This document shows positions 33,155-45,500 of a stretch of 64,000 nt of DNA, one piece after another (position 1 is the first letter of the stretch; the number at the start of each line of letters is the position of its first letter). Below the pieces are notes generated by a model, which worked only from the letters and a program-made list of their open reading frames with translations, had not been told where the DNA came from and made no database searches. The stretch lies in contig JAFEKR010000001.1 in the NCBI GenBank assembly GCA_019022495.1, positions 4,774,001 to 4,838,000 on the forward strand. The letters run 5' to 3'. Position numbers and translations under genes: made by a program. This stretch comes from Epichloe hybrida. Lineage: Eukaryota > Ascomycota > Sordariomycetes > Hypocreales > Clavicipitaceae.

Positions 33155-36100
33155 AATAAAAAAGGAAAGATAAATTAAGAATATAATTAATAGGGGATAT
33201 GAGGAAAAGAACTTATAGCCTATCTAGGTGTATAGTTACTAATAAAAGGGAAATAATAATCTTACTTAGCTTATAAGCTTATGTAAGGATAAGTAAGTCC
33301 TTCTAAATCCCTTCTTTTCCTTAAAATAATATATATACCACACTATAGTATATATATAATATCTTCCTCCTCCTTAGTAATACCTTTATTCTCTTACGCA
33401 CTACTATTAATTTCTATAGTTTACTAGGAGGGCCTAGTAAGCTAGCGTAAGTGTAGCTACTAGGGATATTAACTATAGGGGCGTAAATCCCTTATATATT
33501 ACTATCTTATCCCTATAGCTACCCTCCTAGAGAATTACCTTTTCCTCTTACTATATATATATTACGCATAGGTAACCTATCCCTCTATCTAGATAGTTAT
33601 CTAGTTAGTTAAGATAAATCTCTTAAGGGCCTTATTAAGTAATGCCTTTATAAAGGTATTAGCTAGGTTATTCTCTTTATTAATCTATTAGATCTTATAG
33701 AGTTCTTAGTGTTTATATAACTATTAAAGGGCTATAATATTAATTATTAGGCGTTTCTTCTTTGTTATACTAAGCTTAATAAGGCACTTATATAAGGAGT
33801 ATAAATTTATATATATAATAACTAGGATCTTTAGGAGCTTTAGTTAGTTAGTAACTAAGTTTAGGGTGGTTATGATTATGTAAGCTATATTAATACTAGC
33901 TACTATACTATAGACTTCTAAGGTAAGCATGCTTTATATAACTCTCTTGCTCTTTATTAAGCTAAAGTGTATAATATTACCTTTAATTATAAATTTATTA
34001 TTAGTATAGTCTTTGTTTACTAGGATAAGTATATATCCTAGTTATAAGGATAGGTCCTAGTTATTAGTAAAGGATCTATTTATAAAGGTAAAGAGCTTCG
34101 CCTTCTTAAGGTTAATTAGGATAAATATTAGACCTCTCTCTAGGTGATTTATCTACTACTTTAGGTGGTAATTAAGGGCTTTCATGTCCTCTAGGGTTAG
34201 CTCCTAGTGTTATATAGTAATAGATAAGTTAAAGTAAGCCTCTAGTTAGTAAATTAAGGTGATGTAAGCGCCTTAGGCCCTCTGCTTAATATACTTATGC
34301 TTTAAATTAGTTATAGGGACTAACTCTAACTTATTACTTTGCCCTTTCTGCTAGATCTTAATAGTATTATTCTCTAGTATAATAATACCACTATTAAATA
34401 TAAGGGGACTATCCTAGGTTAGAAACTGCTTTAGCTTTACATTAAAGCTTACTATAATAAGCTAGGTCTCTTCCTTCTTAGAGAACTTCTTATCTAAGAG
34501 GCTAATTATATTATTAGTTTATATTTTAATGTAGGTAAAGTTAGGGCTTTCCTTTGTAGTTATAAGTAGGTAGGGATTATATATAAAGGTTTCTATCTAG
34601 AGGTTCTCTTTATAATGCTTATAATACGTAACCTACTAGTGTGTTCCTACTTCTACGAGCCTATAGAGAGGTTTAATAACCCTTATAATTATGCTAGGTA
34701 AGTAAAGGTACTATATATAAATTAGCAAGCATACTAGGATTAGTCACTCTAGTAATATATAGGCCTGTACATAAGCCTAATAGATATCTCTTAGCTAGAT
34801 AAGGAATTTCCTTAATCTTACTAATAGGGCTATTATAAGAATAAGACGTTAGCTTGCGCGTTAAATTATTAGGGCCTATGTAAGAATAGCCTGTTTCCCT
34901 TTATCCTTACACCCTTAGATTATAAGGCATGACTTTTTGTAGGGTTTTGTTATCTTACCTTTAATCTTATTAATAATTTAGGAATTAAAGATTTAAATCC
35001 TACTATATTCTTCCTTATTAAACATAATAAATTTAAATATACCTTACTTAATTAGAGTATTAATCTCTGCTTTTGTTAATAGCTTAAATAGTTTACCTAG
35101 GGTCTTAATAATCCCTTCCTTACGTAGCTTAATTATAAGAGCTAGGTTACTATATTCTTTTACTAATAGGAAGGTATTAGTACCTTAAGGTATTATAGGA
35201 GGGTTCTTCTATGGCCTTCCGTGTCCTTGCTTTAATAGTATTAGTAGCACTATATTCTTATTATAGGCTTCTTGCCCTTTCTCTCCTTTCTCTTTACTAG
35301 GCTTTGTTGTTTTCTTTGTATTAGGATTATTATAGTAAGGCTTAATAGATATTAACCTAAAGGTCTTTAGGCCTCTAGGTATATTAAGTGTATAGCTCTC
35401 TCTAGTAATTATTAGTAGCTTATATAGACCTGCCTATACCTTACTTTCTTACTAGACCTTAATCTTTAATCTAAGTGGTAGGCTAAGGGTCTTTAAGGTG
35501 TCTAGGCTATTATATTTAGTAAGGGCCTTATTAACCTTCTAGATAGTGTAGAGTCTCTTAATCTCTTTAGTAGCCTTCTATACTATAATTACATACTATG
35601 TAATATTAGGTAATAGTAAGGACTTACTTATTATATATAAGTAAGCTCTAAAGATAAGGAGGGTTAGGATAAGACTATTAGGGCCTATAGTATTATTTAG
35701 GGCCTTAATTACTATTTAAAGAGCAATAGGTTTTAGCGTTATAAGGTATTTGCGTCTAATTATATTATAGGCTCTTTAGAGTGGCTTATAATACCTTTTA
35801 ACCTTCCCTATGCTATAGTACGCCTTAACAGGGACTTCCTTAATTAAAATTAATATTAAAGCTATAAATTATCTAAATTTATTACTATAGAAGTTTATTC
35901 TAGTGTCTATAATAATAAAGTCTAGGGGGCCTAGGTAAGTATTAATCTAGCATATTTAGAGGGCTTCCTAGGTTGTTTTTATAGAGATATTATTAAGGAA
36001 TTTCGCTATATTAAACACTATAGCTATATCTATAGCGTGGAGTGTAAGGTGGTTACTATCTAGGTAGAAGATATCTATTATTACTTTATAATTAAAGCTA

Positions 36101-37219
36101 TACTTATCCTTAAGGGTAAACTTAAAGCGATTAGGGCTATCTACGTGTATTTAGCATTAGTAGCAGATTCTTATTAGCTCCCTAATAGCTTTAATATTAA
36201 TATTATACCTTAATTTACAGAGAACCTCGTGTAGACGTCAGATTAATGGATACCTAAAGCGGCAATATAATTGCTATAGCTTACCTTCTATAAGGTAGCT
36301 CTAAGTAACTACTTCTTCTTTCTATATAAGAAGCATCTAGGCGTAGCCCTATTTACGTACAACAGGGACTTTAATGTTTCCTTATTATCAGAGCTTTACA
36401 TGTAGTGTAGTAAATATAGTATTTTGACTTTCCTTGTAGTATGTAGTGTAGTGAATTATAGTGTAGTGTAGTATGTAGTGTAGTGTAGTAAATACTACAC
36501 TACACTACAAATACTACATGTAGTATAAGGCTAAAAATAAAAGTGGGGTATATTAATATCTTATAATATTCTTCATATTTTGCTTTATTAACTTAATATT
36601 AGCTTTCTTTTTTATTAGAATTTAGTTATTTAGTTATAAATCTTTAAAGTTTATACTTATTTAAACTATTAAGCTTATAATAGGAGTAGGGTAGCTAAGT
36701 ATAGTATTTTTAGTATTACTATATAACTCTATTTATTTCCTAAATTCTAAAGGTTATTTTATCTTTCTAGCTTTTTAATTAGATTTAATATTCATTTTAA
36801 TATACTTTTTTTACTTTAAATCTAAGATTTACCCTAAAGAAATTATTTACTATTATATATAAATAGGATAATAAATCTAATAATAATATATTTATAAAGA
36901 TAAGCTATTTATAATAAATAAATATTTTTACTTTATATTATAGAAGGGTTTTTAGCTATATATTTTCTTTTATTATAATTATAAATAATTATATTAAGTT
37001 TTTAGGTTTTTTAAGTTAAAAGAAATATAAAAACCCTTAAAAAAGCTTTAAAAAAGTAGCTAGAATATTATTCTTATAATATTAAAAAGAAATATAATAT
37101 ATTTTCCTTTATTACTAAAATTAGAAAAAAAAGCTTTAAAAGTAAGCTTAAGAATATATACTATTTTTAGCTTACTTACTTAGCTATACCTTATACTAAA
37201 AAGTAGGTTTAAAAGTATA

Positions 37220-37830
37220 CCTTATTAACTATACCTTTTATTTACTAATAGTTTCTATGCTTTTTCTATAATTTTATCTAAAGAAAACGATATATTAATA
37301 AAAGTGGGTCTAAAGTAAGTCCTCATAATTATACCTTTACTTACTAATAACCTTTATGCTTTTTCTATAATCTAGTCTTAGAAAAAGGAGGTATTAATAA
37401 AAGTAGGTCTAAAGTGGGTCCTCATAATTATACCTTTACTTACTAATAACCTTTATGCTTTTTCTATAATCTAGTCTTAGAAAAACGATATATTAATAAA
37501 AGTGGGTCTAAAGTAAGTCCTCATAATTATACCTTTACTTACTAATAACCTTTATGCTTTTTCTATAATCTAGTCTTAGAAAAAGGAGGTATTAATAAAA
37601 GTGGGTCTAAAGTGGGTCCTCATAATTATACCTCTACTTCCTAATAACTTTTATGCTTTTTTCTATAATCTAGTATTAGAAAAAGGAGGTTTTAATAAAA
37701 GTGGGTCTAAAGTGGGTCCTCATAATTATACCTCTACTTCCTAATAACTTTTATGCTTTTTTCTATAATCTAGTCTTAGAAAAAGAAGGAATTAATAAAA
37801 GTAGGTCTAAAGTGGGTCCTTATAGTTGCC
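37220..37830. repeat. Minisatellite, ~99-100-bp unit, about six copies, in hAT-1
   Basis: Anchors of the form CCTCATAATTATACC recur at 37,321, 37,420, 37,519, 37,618 and 37,718, with a diverged one at 37,818. Units differ by few bases. Only about two units are present in hAT-2. Confidence 0.85.
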
Positions 37831-37899
37831 TTTTACTTAGAGTTTATACTTTTTTTTAATTAGTTATAGAATTATTTCTTAAAAAGAGATATTAAATTT

Positions 37900-38163
37900 A
37901 TTATTACTATTACTACTATTACTACTACTATTACTATTACTACTATTATTACTATTATTACTATTATTACTATTATTACTATTATTACTATTATTACTAT
38001 TATTACTATTATTACTATTATTACTATTATTACTATTATTACTATTATTACTATTATTACTATTATTACTATCATTACTATTATTACTATTATTACTATT
38101 ATTACTATTATTACTATTATTACTATTATTACTATTATTACTATTATTACTATTATTATTATT
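37900..38163. repeat. Microsatellite (ATTATTACT)n in hAT-1
   Basis: Nearly perfect 9-bp repeat over about 260 bp. The reverse-complement tract in hAT-2 is about 470 bp, so repeat number differs between copies. A long Ile/Val minus-strand frame here is a translation artefact. Confidence 0.9.
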
Positions 38164-39019
38164 TTAAAAAATATAAGAAAGAAAAGTATTTTATTTTATT
38201 AATATATTTAAAAAGCTTAAAATACTAAGTAATTAAAAAGTATAGCTTTTTCTATAGTAATTTCCTTATACTTATTTATATTTATGTTTTAGTTACTTAT
38301 TTACTATTTAATTTTAATTAAACTTTAACACTAATAATATTATAAGTTAATATAATTTATTATAGCTTATAGTAGCTTATAAACTATAAGCTATTATAAG
38401 CTATTATAAGCTATTATAAGCTATTATAAGCTATTATAAGTAATTATATTACTAAAAATTACAAATACTACAAATACTACAAAATACTACATATAGTGTA
38501 ATATAGTAAAAAAATTCCCTTGTAGTGTAGTGTGTAGTGTAGTGTAGTATGTAGTGTAGTATAGTATACTACACTACACTACAAATACTACATAATATAG
38601 TGTAGTGTAGTGTAAAGCTCTGCTTATTATAGTGTGTACTTAGAGATATTAAAGTTAATCTTTAGATAGTCTATATTATTAAGGGATAAGAGGAATAGAG
38701 TGTTTATAAGGATAACCTAAAAGAGAATATTTCTAAAGGGAGTAGGTATATTAGCTAATCTAAGCGTGATAATTAGGTCTCCCGCGCTAAATCTAACCAA
38801 TGCCTTCTTCTTTGTTAATTTATTAAGCTATAATGTAGGTAGAGCTTTGTATTATATTACACTATAATATGTAGTATTTGTAGTGTAGTGTAGTATACTA
38901 CACTACATTACATACTACACTATACTACACACTACACTACAAGGGAATTTTTTTACTACACTACACTACATGTAGTATTTTGTAGTATTTGTAGTATTTG
39001 TAATTTTTAGTAATATAAT

Positions 39020-39140
39020 TACTTATAATAGCTTATAATAGCTTATAATAGCTTATAATAGCTTATAATAGCTTATAATAGCTTATAATAGCTTATAATA
39101 GCTTATAATAGCTTATAATAGCTTATAATAGCTTATAGTA
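39020..39140. repeat. 10-bp tandem repeat (GCTTATAATA)n in hAT-2
   Basis: About eleven consecutive copies; hAT-1 has about five to six in the matching place (about 38,385-38,445, inverse orientation). Confidence 0.85.
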
Positions 39141-39367
39141 GCTTATAAACTATAAGCTACTATAAGCTATAATAAATTATATTAACTTATAATATTATTA
39201 GTGTTAAAGTTTAATTAAAATTAAATAGTAAATAAGTAATTAAAATATAAATATAAATAAGTATAAGGAAATTACTATAGAAAAAGCTATACTTTTTAAT
39301 TACTTAGTATTTTAAGCTTTTTAAATATATTAATAAAATAAAATACTTTTCTTTCTTATATTTTTTA

Positions 39368-39838
39368 AAATAATAATAATAGTAATAATAGTAATAATAG
39401 TAATAATAGTAATAATAGTAATAATAGTAATAATAGTAATAATAGTAATAATAGTAATAATAGTAGTAATAATAGTAATAATAGTAATAATAGTAATAAT
39501 AGTAATAATAGTAATAATAGTAATAATAGTAATAATAGTAATAATAGTAATAGTAGTAATAATAGTAATAATAGTAATAATAGTAATAATAGTAATAATA
39601 GTAATAATAGTAATAATAGTAATAATAGTAATAATAGTAATAACAGTAATAATAGTAATAATAGTAATAATAGTAATAATAGTAATAATAGTAATAATAG
39701 TAATAATAGTAATAATAGTAATAATAGTAATACTAGTAATAATAGTAATAATAGTAATAATAGTAATAATAGTAATAATAGTAATAATAGTAATAATAGT
39801 AATAATAGTAATAATAGTAGTAATAGTAATAATAAATT
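39368..39838. repeat. Microsatellite (AGTAATAAT)n in hAT-2
   Basis: 9-bp repeat over about 470 bp with scattered single-base variants, the inverse of the tract in hAT-1. Confidence 0.9.
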
Positions 39839-40128
39839 TAATATCTCTTTTTAAGAAATAATTCTATAACTAATTAAAAAAAAGTATAAACTCTAAGTAA
39901 AAGGTAACTATAAGGACCCACTTAAGACCCACTTTTATTAAGACCTCCTTTTTCTAAGACTAGATTATAGAAAAAGCATAAAGGTTATTAGTAAGTAAAG
40001 GTATAATTATAAGGACTTACTTTAGACCCACTTTTATTAATATATCTTTTTCTTTAGACAAAATTATAGAAAAAGCATAGAAACTATTAGTAAATAAAAG
40101 GTATAGTTAATAAGGTTTACTTTTAAAC

Positions 40129-40319
40129 TGTGAGGCCCCACTCACAACACGGGTGCACTCCGCCAGCGCACTATGCTATAGGGCTAGGTCCACGTGACAC
40201 TAGCGAGCCACTAGCTATAAGTTAGCGACTTATACGCATAACATACTTAGACCTAGTAAGCTTTAGTTAATATATAAATACCCCTACACCTCTTACCTAG
40301 CTACCCCTTTATTCTTATA
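40129..40319 (+). repeat. Gypsy-D0 5' LTR
   Basis: 191 bp, TGTGAGGCCCCACTCACAAC at its well-preserved outer start; the inner end is mutated (ATTCTTATA for GTTCTCACA). Confidence 0.88.
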
Positions 40320-40503
40320 ATTCTAAAGCTTCTCCTACTAGCTACCTAAGAGTAATATAAGGGGGAGAACAACCTAATCCACTAGAACTATACTATATAT
40401 TACTTAGGATTAGCTAGATAATAGTAATACTATAGCTAGGGATATGCTATATTCTATAACCCTATCTAAAGCCATACCCTTTACTATAGTAGTAGAAGAG
40501 GTA

Positions 40504-41102
40504 TGTGAGGCGCTGTACGTTGTGGGGCGCGAGGCCTATAAGGCAGCCCACAGGGTGTTGTGCGCAAGCAATAGTACAGGTCTTAAGTAATTGTAAGGTG
40601 CAATGTTAGCAACGGCTAGCATTGGCGGATCTTTTAGTCTATTAGGATTCCTAGCACACCTTCTAGGTCTCTTACAATTATGCTAGCCGTTACAGGTCTT
40701 CTGGCTACTAGTCCTAGGTTCGAGTCCTAGCGCAGAGTAAGCCGTACGGGATTGCTTAGGCTAGGCAGCTTATGTTAGGCTTACAGGGCAGGTACGGGTC
40801 CTACCCGTACTAGGCCTTGGGGGTTCGCAATTACTAATTATCCGAAGGCCACGGAAGCTGGGCCTAATCCCTAACTAGACGGTGGCGGCGCGCTGGCTCG
40901 GGACGAGCCCTAGGGAAGGGAAGGATAATTGTGAGGCGCTGTACGTTGTGGGGCGCGAGGCCTATAAGGCAGCCCATAGGGTGTTGTGCGCAAGCAATAG
41001 TATAGGTCTTAAGTAATTGTAAGGTGTAATGTTAGCAACGGCTAGCATTGGCGGATCTTTTAGTCTATTGGGATTCCTAGCACACCTTCTAGGTCTCTTA
41101 CA
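40504..41102 (+). mobile_element. TRIM-like miniature LTR element (599 bp)
   Basis: Two 173-bp direct terminal repeats (40,504-40,676 and 40,930-41,102) starting TGTGAGGCGCTG and ending CTCTTACA, with perfect TSD AGGTA on both sides. Gypsy-D1 shows the empty site near 42,727-42,735 (AAGAGGTAGCGG). The 253-bp interior has no coding capacity, a purine tract GGGAAGGGAAGGATAAT next to the right repeat, and a tRNA T-arm-like motif. GC content is visibly higher than the surroundings, and the two repeats differ at only four positions, all transitions. This is the anatomy of a terminal-repeat retrotransposon in miniature, mobilised in trans. Confidence 0.85.
40714..40730 (+). other. tRNA T-arm / pol III B-box-like motif in the TRIM
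   Basis: CTAGG-TTCGAGT-CCTAG forms a perfect 5-bp stem with a canonical 7-nt T loop, and GGTTCGAGTCC matches the B-box consensus. No matching acceptor stem, D arm or anticodon arm could be built upstream, so it is not a tRNA gene. Confidence 0.65.
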
Positions 41103-42357
41103 AGGTAGTAGTTAGGGAGCGAATTACCTAGCTTAAGTAACTTAAGAAACTATAGGATTAAGAAAAGAAGCTTACTAACTTAATATAATCTTATAGAGAA
41201 CTAGCAAAAAGGGGCTAAAAGAATAGTTTATTCTTAAGCCTTAGTAGCTAAGAAGTTAAGGTCTAAAATATTACAGAACTCTAACACCTTATAAACCTAT
41301 AGAAGCATAAGATATAGCTTAATAACCTTAACTATGCCTTTAAGGGGGCGAAGAAGAAGTATTACTAGGATAACTAAAAGATTCTTTTTATACTTAATTA
41401 TATATATATAAACTATTAGGCTAGATAGGACTAATACGTTAAAGAACAACTAGCTAATAGTTAGGATTATCCTAAGGATAACTAGGATAAGTTCTAAGAC
41501 TAGACCCTTACGCTACTTAAAGACTCCGTAAGCTATAATACACAAATAGCTATATAGCTAGAAAATATAAAGCAAAAGGAGGGCTAGAGTCCTATTAAGT
41601 TTAGTATTTACTTAGATTTACTAGAGAAACACCTAGAACATGCTCTAGAAAAGACCTATGCTCTTATATTCTTTATGAAATTACTTCCTAACTTATAAGA
41701 TTACATTAACTTACACACAGATATTACTAGTCTAACACAAGAAGATATTATATAACTTGCCTAGCGATTCTAGGAGGTAATATTAAAGAATAAGCAAAAG
41801 CTAAATAATTTAAAAGAGAAAAGGCTATATAAGGCAGCTTAATACTAAAGACATAACTCCCTATAAGGGTATTAGCTAAATAGGGACTAAAGAGATAAGG
41901 ATAAGGATAAGGAAAAGACCCTAGCTACCTATCTAAATAATAATAGACTATAAGGAAGAAAATAGTGCTTTAATTATAGTAGTATAAAGCATATTATTTA
42001 TAATTATAATAAGCTAAGGAAAGACTAGTAAGAGGGCTAGGAAAACTCCTAGAGGTAAAAGTAAAAGCCCTTACCTTTACCTTAGATACTAGGGTACTAA
42101 TAGGACACTAATTCTATACACTAGTTACTATTTATAGGTATAAAGATATTAAAATAGTAGTAAATCTTAATAGTTATGCTAAGATTAACATTATAAGCGC
42201 CTAATTCACATAGACTTACAAGCTTAATTAGGCTAAGGCTATAGCACCTATCTTAAAGGTAATAGGGGCTCTAATAGTTCCCTAATATAGTATCTATAAG
42301 GTACCTATTATAATTAAAGATTCATAGGGCAAAGAGAAAGATCTTAAGTTACTATAT

Positions 42358-42548
42358 TGTGAGGCCCCACTCATAACACGGGTGCACCCCGCTAGCGCAC
42401 CACGCTGTAGGGCTAGGTCCACGTGACACTAGCAAGCCACTGGCTATAAGTCAGCGACTCGCACGTATAACACACTTAGACCTAGCAAGCTTTAGTTAAT
42501 ATACGAACGCCCCTATACCTCTTGCCTAGCTATCCCTTTATTCTTATA
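42358..42548 (+). repeat. Gypsy-D1 5' LTR
   Basis: 191 bp; preserved outer start TGTGAGGCCCCACTCATAAC, mutated inner end TTCTTATA. Confidence 0.88.
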
Positions 42549-45500
42549 ATTCTAAAGCTTTTCCCACTAGCTACCTAAGAGTAATATAGGGGGGAGAATA
42601 ACCTAATCCACTAGAACCATACTATATATTACTTAGGATTAGCTAGATAATAGTAACACTATAGCTAGGGATATACTATATTCTATAACCCTATTTAAAG
42701 CCATACCCTTTACTATAGTAGTAAAAGAGGTAGCGGTTAGGAAGTGAATTACCTAGCTTAAGTAACTTAAGGAACTATAGGATTAAGAAAAGAAGCTTAC
42801 TAACTTAATATAATCTTATAGAGAACTAGCAAAAAGGGGCTAAAAGAATAGTTTATTCTTAAGCCTTAGTAGCTAAGAAGTTAAGGTCTAAAACATTATA
42901 AAACTCTAATACCTTATAAACCTATAGAAGCATAAGATATAGCTTAATAACCTTAACTATACCTTTAAGGGAGTAAAGAAGAAGTATTACTAGGATAACT
43001 AAAAGATTCTCTTTATACTTAACTATATATATATAAACTATTAGGCTAGATAGGACTAATACATCAAAGAATAACTAGCTAATAGTTAGGATTATCCTAA
43101 GAATAACTAGGATAAGTTCTAAGACTAGACCCTTACGCTACTTAAAGACTCTGTAAGTTATAATACATAAATAGCTACGTAGCTAGAAAACATAAAGTAA
43201 AAGGAGGGCTAGAGTCTTATTAAGTTTAGTATCTACTTAGATTCGCTAGAGAAACACCTAGAACACGCTCTAGAAAAGACCTATGCTCTTATATTCTTTA
43301 CGAAATTACTTCCTAACTTATAAAATTATATTAACTTATACACAAATATTACTAGTCTAATATAAGAAGATATTATATAACTCACCTAGTAATTCTAGGA
43401 GGTAATATTAAAGAATAAGCAAAAGCTAAATAATTCGGAAGAGAAGGGGCTACATAAGGCAGCTTAACACTAAAGATATAACTCCTTATAAGGGCATTAG
43501 CTAAATAGGGACTAAAGAGATAAGGATAAGGATAAGGAAAAGACCCTAGCTACCTATCTAAATAATAATAAACTACAAGAAAGAAAACAGTGCTTTAATT
43601 ATAGTAGTATAGAGCACCTTATTTATAATTATAATAAGCTAAGGAAAGACTAGTAAGAGGGCTAGGAAAACTCCTAGAGGTAAAAGTAAAAGCCCTTACC
43701 TTTACCTTAGATACTAGGGTACTAATAGGACACTAATTCTATACACTAGTTACTACTCATAGGCACAAAGATATTAAAATGGTAGCAAATCTTAATAGTT
43801 ATGCTAAGATTAATATTATAAGCGCCTAATTCGCATAGACTTACAAGCTTAATCAGGCCAAGGCCATAGCACCTATCTTAAAGGCAGTAGGGGCTCTAAT
43901 AGTTCCTTAATATAGTATCTATAAGGTGCCTATTTTAATTAAAGATTTACGGGGCAAAGAGAAAGACCTTAAGTTACTATATATAGCTATTAATAAGGAC
44001 CTAAGAGCAGAGGGAAGCCCTATATTAATTAGAATACATATGCTTACGGAAGAACGTGTATATCTCTACTTATACTCGTGAGAATAGTAGTTTAAAAAGA
44101 GAAAGGTAGCCTTTTTACTAATAACTCCCTGTAAGTTCATAAAGGTAATACATAATAAGATAATTATATATACTATCATAAGTATAATAAAAGATAAGTT
44201 TATCTCTCTTAAAGACAAAGAGGAGGCAAAAGCATACGGAACTATTAAAAATATCCTAGAGAAACTACATAAGTTTAAAGATATATTTATATTAGATAAG
44301 GCAGGGAGCCTCCTATTAAAGAAGTTAACTAATCATATAATTAATCTTATACTAGGAGCTACACCCCTGTATAAACTAATTTATTCTCTCTCCTAAAGCA
44401 AGCTTAGAGAGCTCTAGGAATATATTAATAATAACCTAAAGAAAGGCTAGATAAGACCCTTAAAGAGCCTAGTAAGCATGCCTATTCTATTTATACTAAA
44501 GAAGGATAGAATGCTCTAGCTATACGTTAACTATTAAGGGCTTAACAAGGTAACATAGAAGAATTACTACGCTCTCCCCCTAATTTTAGAGATCCTTAAT
44601 TAATGCTAAGGGGCCTGTTTCTTTTCTAAGATTAATATTAAGGATATATACTACTAAATTCGTATTAAAGAGAGTAATAAGTAAAAGATAGCTTTTTATA
44701 TGCGTTATAGGCACTATAAGTACCTTATAATACCTTTTAGGTTAACAAATGCCCTAGCCACTTTCTAGAGTTATATCTATAAGGCACTATATAGGCTAGT
44801 TAACACTATTTATATAGTATATTTAAATAATATCCTAATCTTCTCTAAGATAAAGGAGGAGCACACTAAACATATTAAGTAAGTTCTTAAATGCATAAGG
44901 TTAGTAAAGTTATATATAAAACCCTCTAAGTGCTCTTTCTATAAAGAATTAGTAGAATTCCTAGGATTTATCCTCTTTATTAATAGGATATTAATAAATA
45001 CTTACTAGGTTAATATAATTAGAGAATAGAAGGAGCTAATAAGTTTTAAGGATATATAGTTATTCCTTAGGTTCTATAACTTTTATTAATAGTTTATCTA
45101 TAAATACTCTAGGATTATAACACCTCTTTATACGCTAATAAAGGGCAGTCAAAATAGCATCTAGACTAGGAGGTTTATATTTAGAGAAAAGGAGCGGTTA
45201 GCGTTTAACTAGCTAAAAGATACCTTTTAGTAAGCGCCTTTACTCTAACACTATAACCTAAGTTAAGTAGTGTGTATTAAGATAAATACCTTAATTTTTG
45301 TAATAGTAGGAATCCTATCTTAGTAGGATAATAAGGGCTATTAGCATCTAGTAGCCTTTTAGTTAAGGAAGTTTATAGACGCTAAATATAACTATAGTAT
45401 AGCTAATTAAGAGTTACTTACTATAGTAAAGTTGTTTAAACACTAGTAATATTATATTAAAGGCATAGAGATACCTATAGAGGTCCTATTAGACTATTAT

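Larger units (their letters stand above)
36389..38622 (+). mobile_element. hAT-1: hAT-like DNA transposon, probably non-autonomous (2,234 bp)
   Basis: Termini CAGAGCTTTAC and its inverse are flanked by a perfect 8-bp duplication CTTATTAT (36,381-36,388; 38,623-38,630). The related Copia-B at 30,126-30,133 shows the uninterrupted site (CTTGCTAT). An 8-bp TSD with CAG...CTG ends is diagnostic of the hAT superfamily. The interior has arrays of GTAGTGTAGTA words at both ends, a ~99-bp minisatellite, a 9-bp microsatellite and a 10-bp repeat; no transposase frame is visible. It is inserted in Copia-A. Confidence 0.85.

Noticed and set aside
37872..38075. Minus-strand ORF of Ile/Val repeats
   Set aside because: It is a frame through the 9-bp microsatellite of hAT-1, with no protein character.
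36400..39000. CRISPR-like array of short repeats
   Set aside because: The repeats are contiguous or palindromic transposon and satellite sequence without unique spacers, in a fungal genome.
40677..40760. tRNA gene in the TRIM
   Set aside because: Only the T arm is canonical; no acceptor, D or anticodon arms can be paired with it.
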